Shown in pieces: positions 7,456-14,937 of a stretch of 64,000 nt of DNA. Source of the DNA: DASRAP01 sp964503275 (GTDB lineage: Bacteria > Gemmatimonadota > Gemmatimonadetes > Gemmatimonadales > Gemmatimonadaceae). Position 1 is the stretch's first letter. Every line of letters begins with the position of its first letter. Both the position numbers and the translations under genes were made by a program. Under the pieces are notes generated by a model. The model did no database searches. It saw nothing but the letters and a program-made list of their open reading frames with translations, and had not been told where the DNA came from. Location: assembly GCA_964503275.1 (NCBI GenBank), contig CAZCZO010000015.1, positions 1 to 64,000 of the forward strand, read 5' to 3'.

Positions 7456-8300
7456 GGCGCGTCGAGGCCGTAGGCGTCGGCCAGCGCGGGATCACGCCGC
7501 GCGACCAAACGGGCGAGGTCCACCATCACCTTGGCTTGCTTCCAGGTGGCGTCGTCCTGCATCTTGCCGTCGAGCATGGCCACGCCACTGCCGTCGGGCA
7601 TGGCGTCGAGGATGCGCTTGGCGAAGCGCACCTCCTGGACGTCGGGGCTGAAGACCCGCGTGGCGATGTCGATCTGGTTCGGCGCCAGCGACCAGGCCCC
7701 ACTGCAGCCCATCAGGAAGGCATTGCGGAATTGCGCCTCGCAGGCGGCCTCGTCCTTGAGGTCGCCGAAGGGCCCGTAGAACGCGCGGATCCCGTGCGCC
7801 ACGCAGGCATCGACCATCTTGGCGACGGTGTAGTGCCAGAGGTCCTGTTGCGCGAAGCTCCGCGTGTCGCTGCCCTCCACGGCGTCGGCGAGCACGCCGT
7901 AGTGCGGATGCCCGCCGCCGACGCGCGTGGTCTTCATGCCCCGCGAGGCGGCGAGGTCGGCCGGGCCCAGCGAGAGGCCATGCATGCGCGGGCTGGCTCC
8001 CGCGATCGACTCCACGTTCTTGACGCCCTCGGCGGTCTCGAGCAATGCGTGGAAGCCGATCCAGCACTGCTCGGCGTCGGACCAGCTGAGCCACGCCCCG
8101 TTCGGCCCGACGTCGGGCGCCATCCAGTGCAGTTCGGCGCGCGCGATACGGCCGTGGAACGCCCCGGGGTCGGCCGCGCACGCGGCCCGCTGCGCCTCCC
8201 AGTCATCGCGCGTGCGGATGGGATTGTGCAGCGCAACGGGAGCGTCCACGGCACGCCCCGGCGCCGGGGCGCCCGTCGTCGTCTCGATGCTGAGTCCCAT
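7452..8300 (-). CDS. Malyl-CoA / beta-methylmalyl-CoA lyase-like protein with atypical N-terminus
   Basis: The product is 282 aa from the ATG at 8300. From residue 84 onward it matches CitE-type malyl-CoA lyases: ALLETAEGVKNVE with the metal-ligand Glu89, LSLGPADLAASRGMKTTRVG with Asp115, then QQDLWHYTVAKMVDAC, AFYGPFGDL, NAFLMGCSGAWSL and DGKMQDDATWKQ. The usual N-terminal part, with the first barrel strands and the substrate-binding arginine segment, is not recognisable. Residues 25-83 are Trp-rich and unlike it. Family members are about 320-350 aa, so the protein is some 40-70 residues short. No missing part is seen in other frames upstream. The hydratase gene overlaps its 3' end by 4 nt. 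Either activity is retained with a changed entrance, or the protein has a different role. Confidence 0.75.
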   Translation of the reverse strand: MGLSIETTTGAPAPGRAVDAPVALHNPIRTRDDWEAQRAACAADPGAFHGRIARAELHWMAPDVGPNGAWLSWSDAEQCWIGFHALLETAEGVKNVESIAGASPRMHGLSLGPADLAASRGMKTTRVGGGHPHYGVLADAVEGSDTRSFAQQDLWHYTVAKMVDACVAHGIRAFYGPFGDLKDEAACEAQFRNAFLMGCSGAWSLAPNQIDIATRVFSPDVQEVRFAKRILDAMPDGSGVAMLDGKMQDDATWKQAKVMVDLARLVARRDPALADAYGLDAP

Positions 8301-8363
8301 GGCGGGTCCTGGCTGGCGGATCGATCGCGCTGCTCCCGGTGACGCGGAGCGCTCACTCGCCAC

Positions 8364-8392
8364 AAGCTAGAGAGCGACCGATGGCGTGACAG
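8364..8392 (-). promoter_or_regulatory. Sigma-70-type promoter for the malyl-CoA lyase/hydratase pair
   Basis: The minus strand carries CTGTCA (8392-8387), a 17-nt spacer and TAGCTT (8369-8364). Transcription would start near 8357, about 57 nt before the ATG at 8300. An in-frame GTG at 8363 would fall between the -10 box and the start site, which argues for 8300. Confidence 0.5.
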
Positions 8393-8401
8393 CTACCCGA
8401 C

Positions 8402-8480
8402 GGGGTGGGCATAGCACCCCCTAGGCGCGGGGCGTGCCCCTCCGTGCGGCATCGGCGGCGCAGCGCCGCGAACGCCGCAC
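8402..8480 (-). terminator. Tandem hairpins after the glycogen operon
   Basis: Two structures lie between the last glycogen gene and the malyl-CoA lyase promoter. Positions 8444-8480 form an outer 7-bp stem (GTGCGGC / GCCGCAC), a 4x4 internal loop and an inner 6-bp stem (GCGGCG / CGCCGC) with a 3-nt loop. Positions 8402-8420 form GGGGTG / CACCCC. No T-run follows, so termination is inferred from position. Confidence 0.45.
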
Positions 8481-8535
8481 GACACGATCATCAGCACGCT
8501 GGCGCGCTGCCGATGCCTTGTCGCGCGTTGTGGTC

Positions 8536-10455
8536 TTAGCCTGCGCGCATGCGCAGCGACCCATGCCCGCGTGCAACGGGCCATTCGACGACGACGGCAC
8601 TGCCTTGTCGCGTCCGATCGAATCCGCGCTCACTCTTCGCGACGGTCTCGATCTCGTAATGCCACACGCGGGCGCCGGGAGCCTCGATGTCGACGGGTGC
8701 TGAGACCGAGAGCTCGACGGCGAATCGGTCGGCGGCCTCGTGCACGGCGGGGTCCCAGACATAGCTGAGCGTGAGGCGACCGTCAGCGCCGACCGCGACC
8801 GACTTCTCGAGCTGCGTCCCGCGCACGACCACTCGGACCGCATCGCCCTCGGCCTCCACCACGAAGGGCAGTCTGCCCTGCCACACCGGAAGTGGAAGGT
8901 CGCTACCCTGCACCCACGTCGCCTCGACCACATCGGCCCCGACGAATCGTTCGACGCCGATCCCACGCGGCACACGGTCGGCGGGAGGCAGGGCCGACAA
9001 CACCAAGACTCGCTCGAGATCGTGGATCGACGCCGTACCTTCCGTCGGCTGCGCGTCATGCCCCGTCGGTGGTGCCGCCACCGCCGTGTGGTGATAGGCC
9101 TCGATCCGACGCGTCAGCGTATCGGCGAGATTCTCGGCGCGATCCAGCAGACTGTACATCTCGATCGCCGCGCCACGCGCCGGCGCGATGAGCACGGAGA
9201 CCGTGGCCGAGTGGATGAGGATCTCGTCGGCCCCATCGGCGTCGACGTCGGCGACCTCCCACGCGAGCGCCTCACCGGCGCGGAGGATCTGCTCGGCGCG
9301 CGCCAGTTCGCTCCAGAGCGCCCGTCGCAGGAACGGCAGGTACAAGCCACCGAACACGCCATGCCACAGCGCGTCGTTGCACTGCGCACGCGCGATGGCG
9401 CGACGGGCGGCGGGCGGGTCACCGCGCTCGCGGGCGAGCCGCGACAAGCGCTGCGCCATCTTGTGCAAGCGATTCGACTCGGGATACTTGGCCAAGAAGC
9501 TGCGCCAATGCGTGCCACGCACCAGGGCGCCGTCGGCCCCGTTCATGCGCGCCGCGCCGAGGTCGGCCTCGAGCGTCTCCAAGCGTTGCGCCGCCGCGGG
9601 GGGCAGCGCCCAGTGCTCCATCTCCCGGTAACTCGCCGTCGGCAGGTAGCAAAGCCCGCCGTGCGCGATGTCGCGCACCGCGTGGTCGCCGCGCACGAGC
9701 TGCACGACCCCGGCTTGAGAGAGCTCCGCCAGTCCCTCGAGGAAGGCGCGCATCCAACCGTCGCGCCACACCCACTGGGCGGTGCCGGGCCAGCCACCGA
9801 ACTTCTCCCCGTCGTCCGCGAACACCGCGAGGCGCCGGCCTGCATCACGCTCCGCACGGAGGAAGGTCTCGATCTCGCTCCAGGGCCGGAACGGAATGAG
9901 GTAGCGCAGCCGCTCATCGATGGGCAGCAGATCGACCGTCGCGGAGTCGTGCTCGGTGCGCCAGGGCCGGTCCAACTGTGCGCGCGAGAGTCCTGCGGCG
10001 AGGAAGTGCCGGTCATCGACGACCGCGTAGCGCACCCCGGTCGCGGCGAACGCGGTGGGAAGGTCGGGCTCCCACACCCGCTCGGTGAGCCAGGTGCCGG
10101 TCGCCCGCACACCGAAGTGCTCGGCGAGCCACGCTTGATGCCACTCGAGCTGCTGGCGCCGGTCGTCGGGCGAGAGCGTCGCGAGGATGGGCTCGTACAT
10201 GCCGGCGCACCAGAGATCGATGCGGCCCGCATCGACCAGCGTCGCGATCTGTGCGACGCGTACCGGGTCGTGCGCGAGCATCCACTCCAGCAGTGGGCCG
10301 GACACGTGCAGCGCGAAGGGACCGACCTGCGCGTCACCCAGGGCCGACAGGAGCGGGGCATAGACCTGCTCGGAATGCTCCCGGAACACGTGATCGAAAT
10401 TGCCCACCGGCTGATGCAGGTGGAAACCGAGGACGAGTTGCAGCGGCGCTGTCAT
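8536..10455 (-). CDS. GH57 4-alpha-glucanotransferase / alpha-amylase family
   Basis: The product is 639 aa, cytoplasmic (no signal peptide). The GH57 barrel starts with LGFHLHQPVGNF. The nucleophile is Glu125 in GTWLTERVWEP and the acid/base is Asp214 in VFADDGEKFGGW; the spacing closely matches the Thermococcus-type 4-alpha-glucanotransferase. The C-terminal half (about 320-630) is the beta-rich domain typical of this subfamily (DUF1925/1926-like). Expected role: transfer of maltooligosaccharide segments to remodel glycogen branches or malto-oligomers. It is the last gene of the operon, overlapping the preceding GH57 gene by 4 nt. Confidence 0.88.
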   Translation of the reverse strand: MTAPLQLVLGFHLHQPVGNFDHVFREHSEQVYAPLLSALGDAQVGPFALHVSGPLLEWMLAHDPVRVAQIATLVDAGRIDLWCAGMYEPILATLSPDDRRQQLEWHQAWLAEHFGVRATGTWLTERVWEPDLPTAFAATGVRYAVVDDRHFLAAGLSRAQLDRPWRTEHDSATVDLLPIDERLRYLIPFRPWSEIETFLRAERDAGRRLAVFADDGEKFGGWPGTAQWVWRDGWMRAFLEGLAELSQAGVVQLVRGDHAVRDIAHGGLCYLPTASYREMEHWALPPAAAQRLETLEADLGAARMNGADGALVRGTHWRSFLAKYPESNRLHKMAQRLSRLARERGDPPAARRAIARAQCNDALWHGVFGGLYLPFLRRALWSELARAEQILRAGEALAWEVADVDADGADEILIHSATVSVLIAPARGAAIEMYSLLDRAENLADTLTRRIEAYHHTAVAAPPTGHDAQPTEGTASIHDLERVLVLSALPPADRVPRGIGVERFVGADVVEATWVQGSDLPLPVWQGRLPFVVEAEGDAVRVVVRGTQLEKSVAVGADGRLTLSYVWDPAVHEAADRFAVELSVSAPVDIEAPGARVWHYEIETVAKSERGFDRTRQGSAVVVEWPVARGHGSLRMRAG

Positions 10456-11738
10456 GATCGGTGCGCTGCGATCGCGGATCGATAGGCCGTCACCCCGTCA
10501 CCGCCGTCGGGATCCCCGCTGACGGCGCGCGCCAAGTGGGCAAGGAACGGGCCCTCCAACTCTGCCACGCGTCCCGCGCGCTCCATCGCCCAGCGCGCGT
10601 AGCGCAGCACGATGCCCACCTCGAGCCGCGTGAGATCGTCGAAGAACCACGCGCACGAGGTGAACATGCGATGGATCGCCCGCTCGAGCGCCTCATCGTC
10701 ATCACGTGCCCCGCGCCGCAGTGCTGCGGCCAACCAGTCCAGCGCAGCCCGCAGCGGGGCCCGCCATGCCTGTGAGGGCCACGCGGCGCGATCGATCGCG
10801 CACCCGCAGTCGCTGCGCCAGCGCTCGACACCGTGCACACAGCTCCAGGACGACGGTGACACCACGGACACCGTGGTGGTCGCCGGGTGCTGCGCCAGAT
10901 ACGCCGCGAAGTTCGTGAGGCGCACACCCGGTCGATGCGTCAACGTGCTCACGGCGCGAGCCAACGCCATCTCACCGAAGGTGTGATGGTGCCCGAAGGT
11001 CTCGCCGTCGGTGGCGACCGCACGCAGTGGGCCGCCCGGCTCGGCGAGCCGGTCGGCGAGGCGGTCCCCATCGCGCAACAGATCACCGAACGCGATGTCG
11101 GCCGCGAGGGCGCCGTCGTACGCACAAAGCGCGATGGAGCGCCCGCCACCCGCCGCCCAGCGCCCCACCCCACCGCTGGGCGGCAGCCCCTCGACCTGAT
11201 GCGGCGCCACGATGGTGAATCGGATCCCGGCTGCGGCGAGCACGTCGAGGGTCTCGTCGTCCACCGCCGTCTCGGGCAGCCACATCCCCTCGGGCACCCG
11301 CCCGAAGCGCTGTGTGAAGTCGGCGATCCCCCAGCGCACCTCGGCCTCCTTCTCGCGCCGCGACGCGAGCGGCAGGATCAGGTGGTGGTACGGCTGCGCG
11401 ATGGCATTGCCGTGCCCCTGCGCCGCCGCGCACGATGCGCGGTCGCCAGCGACCATCGAGGCGAGCACGTCGGGGGCGAAGCGGTCCAGCCACCACGCCA
11501 AGGTCGGACCGACGTTGAAGGAGCAGTGCGCAAACAGGTTGAGGCGCCCCGCGTCGACGCCCGCGTCATCGAGCACGCGCGCCGCCCCGAAGGGGCGATA
11601 GCACTCGTCGGCGATGCGCTGATTCCAGTCGTGGAAGGGCGAGGCACTGCGCTCGCGCGGCACGCGGCCGGTCCACGGATTCTCACGTGGCGGCTGGTAG
11701 AAGTGCCCATGGACGACGACGGCCACCTCGGGCGTCAC
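10452..11738 (-). CDS. GH57 glycoside hydrolase, DUF3536 type, short form
   Basis: The product is 428 aa. It begins VVVHGHFYQPPRENPWTG, a hallmark of the GH57/DUF3536 group. The putative nucleophile is Glu156 (GMWLPETAVDDETL) and the putative acid/base Asp244 (AVATDGETFGHHHTFGE). The later segments CVHGVERWRSDCGC, QAWRAPLRAALDWL and MFTSCAWFFDDLTRLE belong to the DUF3536 part. Family members I know are about 800 aa, so this one seems to stop soon after FFDD. The activity of this group is not firmly assigned; an alpha-glucan hydrolase or debranching role is likely from the operon. Both neighbours overlap by 4 nt. Confidence 0.8.
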   Translation of the reverse strand: MTPEVAVVVHGHFYQPPRENPWTGRVPRERSASPFHDWNQRIADECYRPFGAARVLDDAGVDAGRLNLFAHCSFNVGPTLAWWLDRFAPDVLASMVAGDRASCAAAQGHGNAIAQPYHHLILPLASRREKEAEVRWGIADFTQRFGRVPEGMWLPETAVDDETLDVLAAAGIRFTIVAPHQVEGLPPSGGVGRWAAGGGRSIALCAYDGALAADIAFGDLLRDGDRLADRLAEPGGPLRAVATDGETFGHHHTFGEMALARAVSTLTHRPGVRLTNFAAYLAQHPATTTVSVVSPSSWSCVHGVERWRSDCGCAIDRAAWPSQAWRAPLRAALDWLAAALRRGARDDDEALERAIHRMFTSCAWFFDDLTRLEVGIVLRYARWAMERAGRVAELEGPFLAHLARAVSGDPDGGDGVTAYRSAIAAHRS

Positions 11739-13423
11739 TGCCCGGCACCACCGGCGACGATCGCGCGCAGCTGCTCGACGATGCCGGGGAACACATCGTC
11801 GCGGGCCCGGAGCGACGCGGCCTCCGCGGCCCCGGCGTCGAGATCGCCGCCAGGCTCGAGCGCGCGCAGGAGACGGTCGCAGGCGTCGACGTGGAAGCGG
11901 ATGCGCGTGGTGGCGTAGTCGGACACCTCGCCCGTCGAGAGGATGAACTGCCAGTCGCTGGACTGCGCGAGCAGCAGCTCACGGGCCGCCTGCGCGAGGA
12001 TCGGGATCGCGGCCGTGCGACGCAGGGCGGACGGCGCGATGCGCCAGAACCGCTCCTCGAGCGGCCACAGCAGCTCCCAGGTCCACGCGACGAGCGGCGA
12101 GAGCCACATCCCCCAGTCGCCATCGCGCCCCCAGGAGCCGGGCGGCAGCTCGATCGGGGTCGCCACACCACTCGCGGCCACGTGCGCCGTCGCTGTCCGC
12201 GGCTCGACCGTCCCCGCGACCGCCAGGCGACGATACAGCGCCTCGATGAAGTCGATCCCCTCGGCCCACCAATGCCCGAACAGCTCCGCGTCGAAGGGGG
12301 CGACGATGACCTCTGACGCCGCATCGTCGGCCTGCTGTGCGACGACGTTCGCGAGCACCTCGACGAAGTGGCGCGCGTGCTCGTCGGCCCGCGCGAGTGC
12401 CGCGGCGGGATCGTAGGGCGCCTTGTCGCCGAGATCGACCTGCGCCCCGCTCACCTGCCAGAGCTTGAGCCCACCCGGGAAGCGGATCTTGTGGAACTCG
12501 TTGTAGAGCGCGTCGCCCGGATAGCCACCGTCGCGGCTCCAGATCTGGTACGACGACAGCGGATCACGCACCAACGCGCGCACACTCCGCTCGGGCGCGT
12601 GCTGCCCGATCCGCCAGTCGTGATAGGGCGCGTCCGGCGCCTCGACGGCCTCGCGTGCCGCCGCGCGATCCGCGTGCTCCGCGCCAGCCGCCGCCCGCCC
12701 GTACTGCTCCAGCGGCGCTCCGGCGCGCACAAGATGCGCATCGATCACCGTGTGCGTGTACCCGTACTCCGCGAGGAACGACTCGATCCCGGCCCGGTAC
12801 GGTGCGCGCGGCGCGCTCGGCCACGGATCCCACGGCCCCGCCGGCCGATACGCACACTCGGGCATCCAGATCCCGGTCGCCGCGCGACCGAACAGCCGCT
12901 GATGCTCGGCGCGCCCGACGGCCAGCTGCAGGCGGATGCTCTCGTCGCGGGCGAGCAGGGGCAGGAAGCCATGCGTCGCCGCCGAGCTGAGCAGCTCCAG
13001 CCGTCCGGCCTCGGCCTGCGCGCGGAACTCCGCGATCAGGTCACCGCCCAGCGACTCGAAGAGGTCCGACAACCGCCGCCAGCGCGCCGACCACCACTGC
13101 GCGACCGGCACCAGGTGTCCCATGCCATCGCGCTGCAGTTCCGCCTCGGCGACGGCCGCGCGCGCCAAGCGCTCCGCGACGAACTGCCGGAACTCGGCGG
13201 CGAACTCGGGATGCGCGAGTTGCTGCGCGAGGATGGGAGTGACACCCAGGGTGATGGGCGCCGGGACCGCGTCCGCCGCCAGGCGCCGCAGCGACTCGAT
13301 CAACGGCAGATAGGTATCGAGCGCGGCCTCGGACAACCAGTCGCTGCCGTGCGGCCAGCGTCCATGTTGCAACACGTAGGGCAGATGGGCGTGCAGCACG
13401 AACACGAAGCGCATGCGGGTCAT
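11735..13423 (-). CDS. GH57 1,4-alpha-glucan branching enzyme
   Basis: The product is 562 aa, close to the usual 530-570 aa of GH57 branching enzymes (DUF1957 group). Motifs in order: FVFVLHAHLPYV (7-18), the nucleophile Glu189 in GIWMPECAYRP, the acid/base Asp378 in VAPFDAELFGHWWAEG, and the C-terminal helical domain with LAQSSDWQFILSTG near residue 490. It forms alpha-1,6 branches by cleaving and transferring alpha-1,4-glucan chains made by the glycogen synthase encoded just upstream. No GH13 branching enzyme (GlgB) is present in the cluster. It overlaps both neighbours by 4 nt. Confidence 0.92.
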   Translation of the reverse strand: MTRMRFVFVLHAHLPYVLQHGRWPHGSDWLSEAALDTYLPLIESLRRLAADAVPAPITLGVTPILAQQLAHPEFAAEFRQFVAERLARAAVAEAELQRDGMGHLVPVAQWWSARWRRLSDLFESLGGDLIAEFRAQAEAGRLELLSSAATHGFLPLLARDESIRLQLAVGRAEHQRLFGRAATGIWMPECAYRPAGPWDPWPSAPRAPYRAGIESFLAEYGYTHTVIDAHLVRAGAPLEQYGRAAAGAEHADRAAAREAVEAPDAPYHDWRIGQHAPERSVRALVRDPLSSYQIWSRDGGYPGDALYNEFHKIRFPGGLKLWQVSGAQVDLGDKAPYDPAAALARADEHARHFVEVLANVVAQQADDAASEVIVAPFDAELFGHWWAEGIDFIEALYRRLAVAGTVEPRTATAHVAASGVATPIELPPGSWGRDGDWGMWLSPLVAWTWELLWPLEERFWRIAPSALRRTAAIPILAQAARELLLAQSSDWQFILSTGEVSDYATTRIRFHVDACDRLLRALEPGGDLDAGAAEAASLRARDDVFPGIVEQLRAIVAGGAGQ

Positions 13424-14937
13424 CGGCGCACCGCCGCCGTGACGCGGTCGTAGAGCGCCGCGTACTGCGCGGCCGCCCGGGTCCAGCTGAAGTCGCGCCC
13501 CATGGCCCGCTGTTGCATGATCCGCCAGCGCTCGCGGTCGCGATACGCATCCAGCGCCCGCGCGATGGCCGCATCGAGCGCGGCCGGCTCGTAGGCGTCG
13601 AAGAGGAAGCCCGTCTCCCCGTCGCTGACGGTGTCGGCGATCCCGCCCACCCGGCGGCCGACCACCGGCGTCCCGTAGCGCTGCGCACGCATCTGCGTGA
13701 GCCCGCAGGGCTCATACTGGGACGGCATCAGGAAGAGGTCCGACCCGGCCATGAGGCGGTGCTCGAGCCGCTCCGTCCACACGAAGTCCACGGCCACGTG
13801 TTCGGGCCGACGCCGCGCGGCCCACATCAGTGCATCCTCGATGCGCGGCTCCCCGTGGCCGAGGATCACGAACTGCGCCTCGCCCTCCGCGAACGACCGG
13901 CAGCGCAGGATGAGGTCGAGCCCCTTCTGCGTGACGAGGCGACCCGTCAGCCCGAATACCGGCGCCCGCTTCCGCTGCGGCAGGCCGAAGGTGCGCTGCA
14001 GGGCCAGCTTGCAGCGCTCCTTGCCCTCGAGATCCTCGGGTGCGTACACCGCCGTGATCTCGTGATCGTCGCGCGGGTCCCAACGCGCTTGATCGATGCC
14101 ATTGCACACGCCGATGAAGCGATCGCCGAGCGCGCGGAACACACCGTCGAGCCCGAAGCCACCGCCCGGCGTGCGCAACTCGTCGGCGTGGGTGGGACTC
14201 ACCGTGACCACCGCATGACTGAACACCAGACCGGCCTTGAGGAAGTTGAGCTGCCCGTACCACTCGAGGGCGCCGGGATGCCAGTCCTCCCATGGGAGAC
14301 CCACCTCGTTCATCACCGCGGGCGCGAAGTGCCCTTGGTACCCCGCGTTGTGCACCGACATGATGACCGGCGTGCCCGCGAAGGTGGCCCGCACGTCGCT
14401 GTGCGTCCCGATGTACGCGGGCACGAGCGCCGTGTGCCAGTCGTGACAGTGGAGCAGCACGGGCCCCTGGATCAGCCGCGGGACCCCCGCGAGCACGGCC
14501 CGCGCGAAGGTGGCGAAGCGCCGCGCGTTGTCGGGGTAGTCGTGCCCACCCTCGCCGTAGAGCCCGGCCCGATTGAAGAAGGCCGGGTGATCGACGAAGA
14601 CCACACGCGGCCCCGGGGGCGGCTGCACTTCGCGGAAGAAGCGCACCTCCTCGCGACGGCCACCGACCCACACGTCGTAGGTGCGTCCCATGAGGGCAAG
14701 GTCGCCCGTGTGCTGACGCACCGCACGATACAGCGGCATGAAGACCACCACCGGCCATCCCGCCGCCGCCTGCACCTCGGCGAGGCCCCGCGCGGCCTCG
14801 GCCAGTCCACCGCTCCGGGCAAACGGGGAATACTCGGCGACCACGTGCACGATCGTGTACGGACGCGCCGCGCCCGCCGCGCCGGGCGTCGACGCGGCGT
14901 CGGCGCGTGTGATCGGGGTCCCGAGCGCGTCGGTCAC
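13420..14937 (-). CDS. glgA: Glycogen synthase (GT5)
   Basis: The product is 505 aa with a GT-B fold: N-terminal starch-synthase catalytic domain (about 27-270) and C-terminal glycosyltransferase domain (about 310-490). Recognisable sites include SVHNAGYQG, VCNGID, LTGRLVTQKGLDL and PSQYEPCGLTQM, whose Glu is the conserved catalytic residue. The N-terminal donor loop, KxGGL in most GlgA proteins, reads RSGGL (41-45), so the lysine is replaced by arginine. It elongates alpha-1,4-glucan from a nucleotide-glucose donor. No glgC is in the window, so the donor's source is not shown. Neighbouring genes overlap by 4 nt on both sides. Confidence 0.93.
   Translation of the reverse strand: MTDALGTPITRADAASTPGAAGAARPYTIVHVVAEYSPFARSGGLAEAARGLAEVQAAAGWPVVVFMPLYRAVRQHTGDLALMGRTYDVWVGGRREEVRFFREVQPPPGPRVVFVDHPAFFNRAGLYGEGGHDYPDNARRFATFARAVLAGVPRLIQGPVLLHCHDWHTALVPAYIGTHSDVRATFAGTPVIMSVHNAGYQGHFAPAVMNEVGLPWEDWHPGALEWYGQLNFLKAGLVFSHAVVTVSPTHADELRTPGGGFGLDGVFRALGDRFIGVCNGIDQARWDPRDDHEITAVYAPEDLEGKERCKLALQRTFGLPQRKRAPVFGLTGRLVTQKGLDLILRCRSFAEGEAQFVILGHGEPRIEDALMWAARRRPEHVAVDFVWTERLEHRLMAGSDLFLMPSQYEPCGLTQMRAQRYGTPVVGRRVGGIADTVSDGETGFLFDAYEPAALDAAIARALDAYRDRERWRIMQQRAMGRDFSWTRAAAQYAALYDRVTAAVRR

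Noticed and set aside
8301..8363. Earlier GTG start (8363) for the malyl-CoA lyase-like gene
   Set aside because: It falls directly after the likely -10 box TAGCTT, and the extra 21 residues are not family-like and do not restore the missing N-terminus.
8364..8535. Possible frameshifted N-terminus of the malyl-CoA lyase
   Set aside because: No frame in this 172-bp gap encodes the expected lyase segments; it holds hairpins and a promoter.
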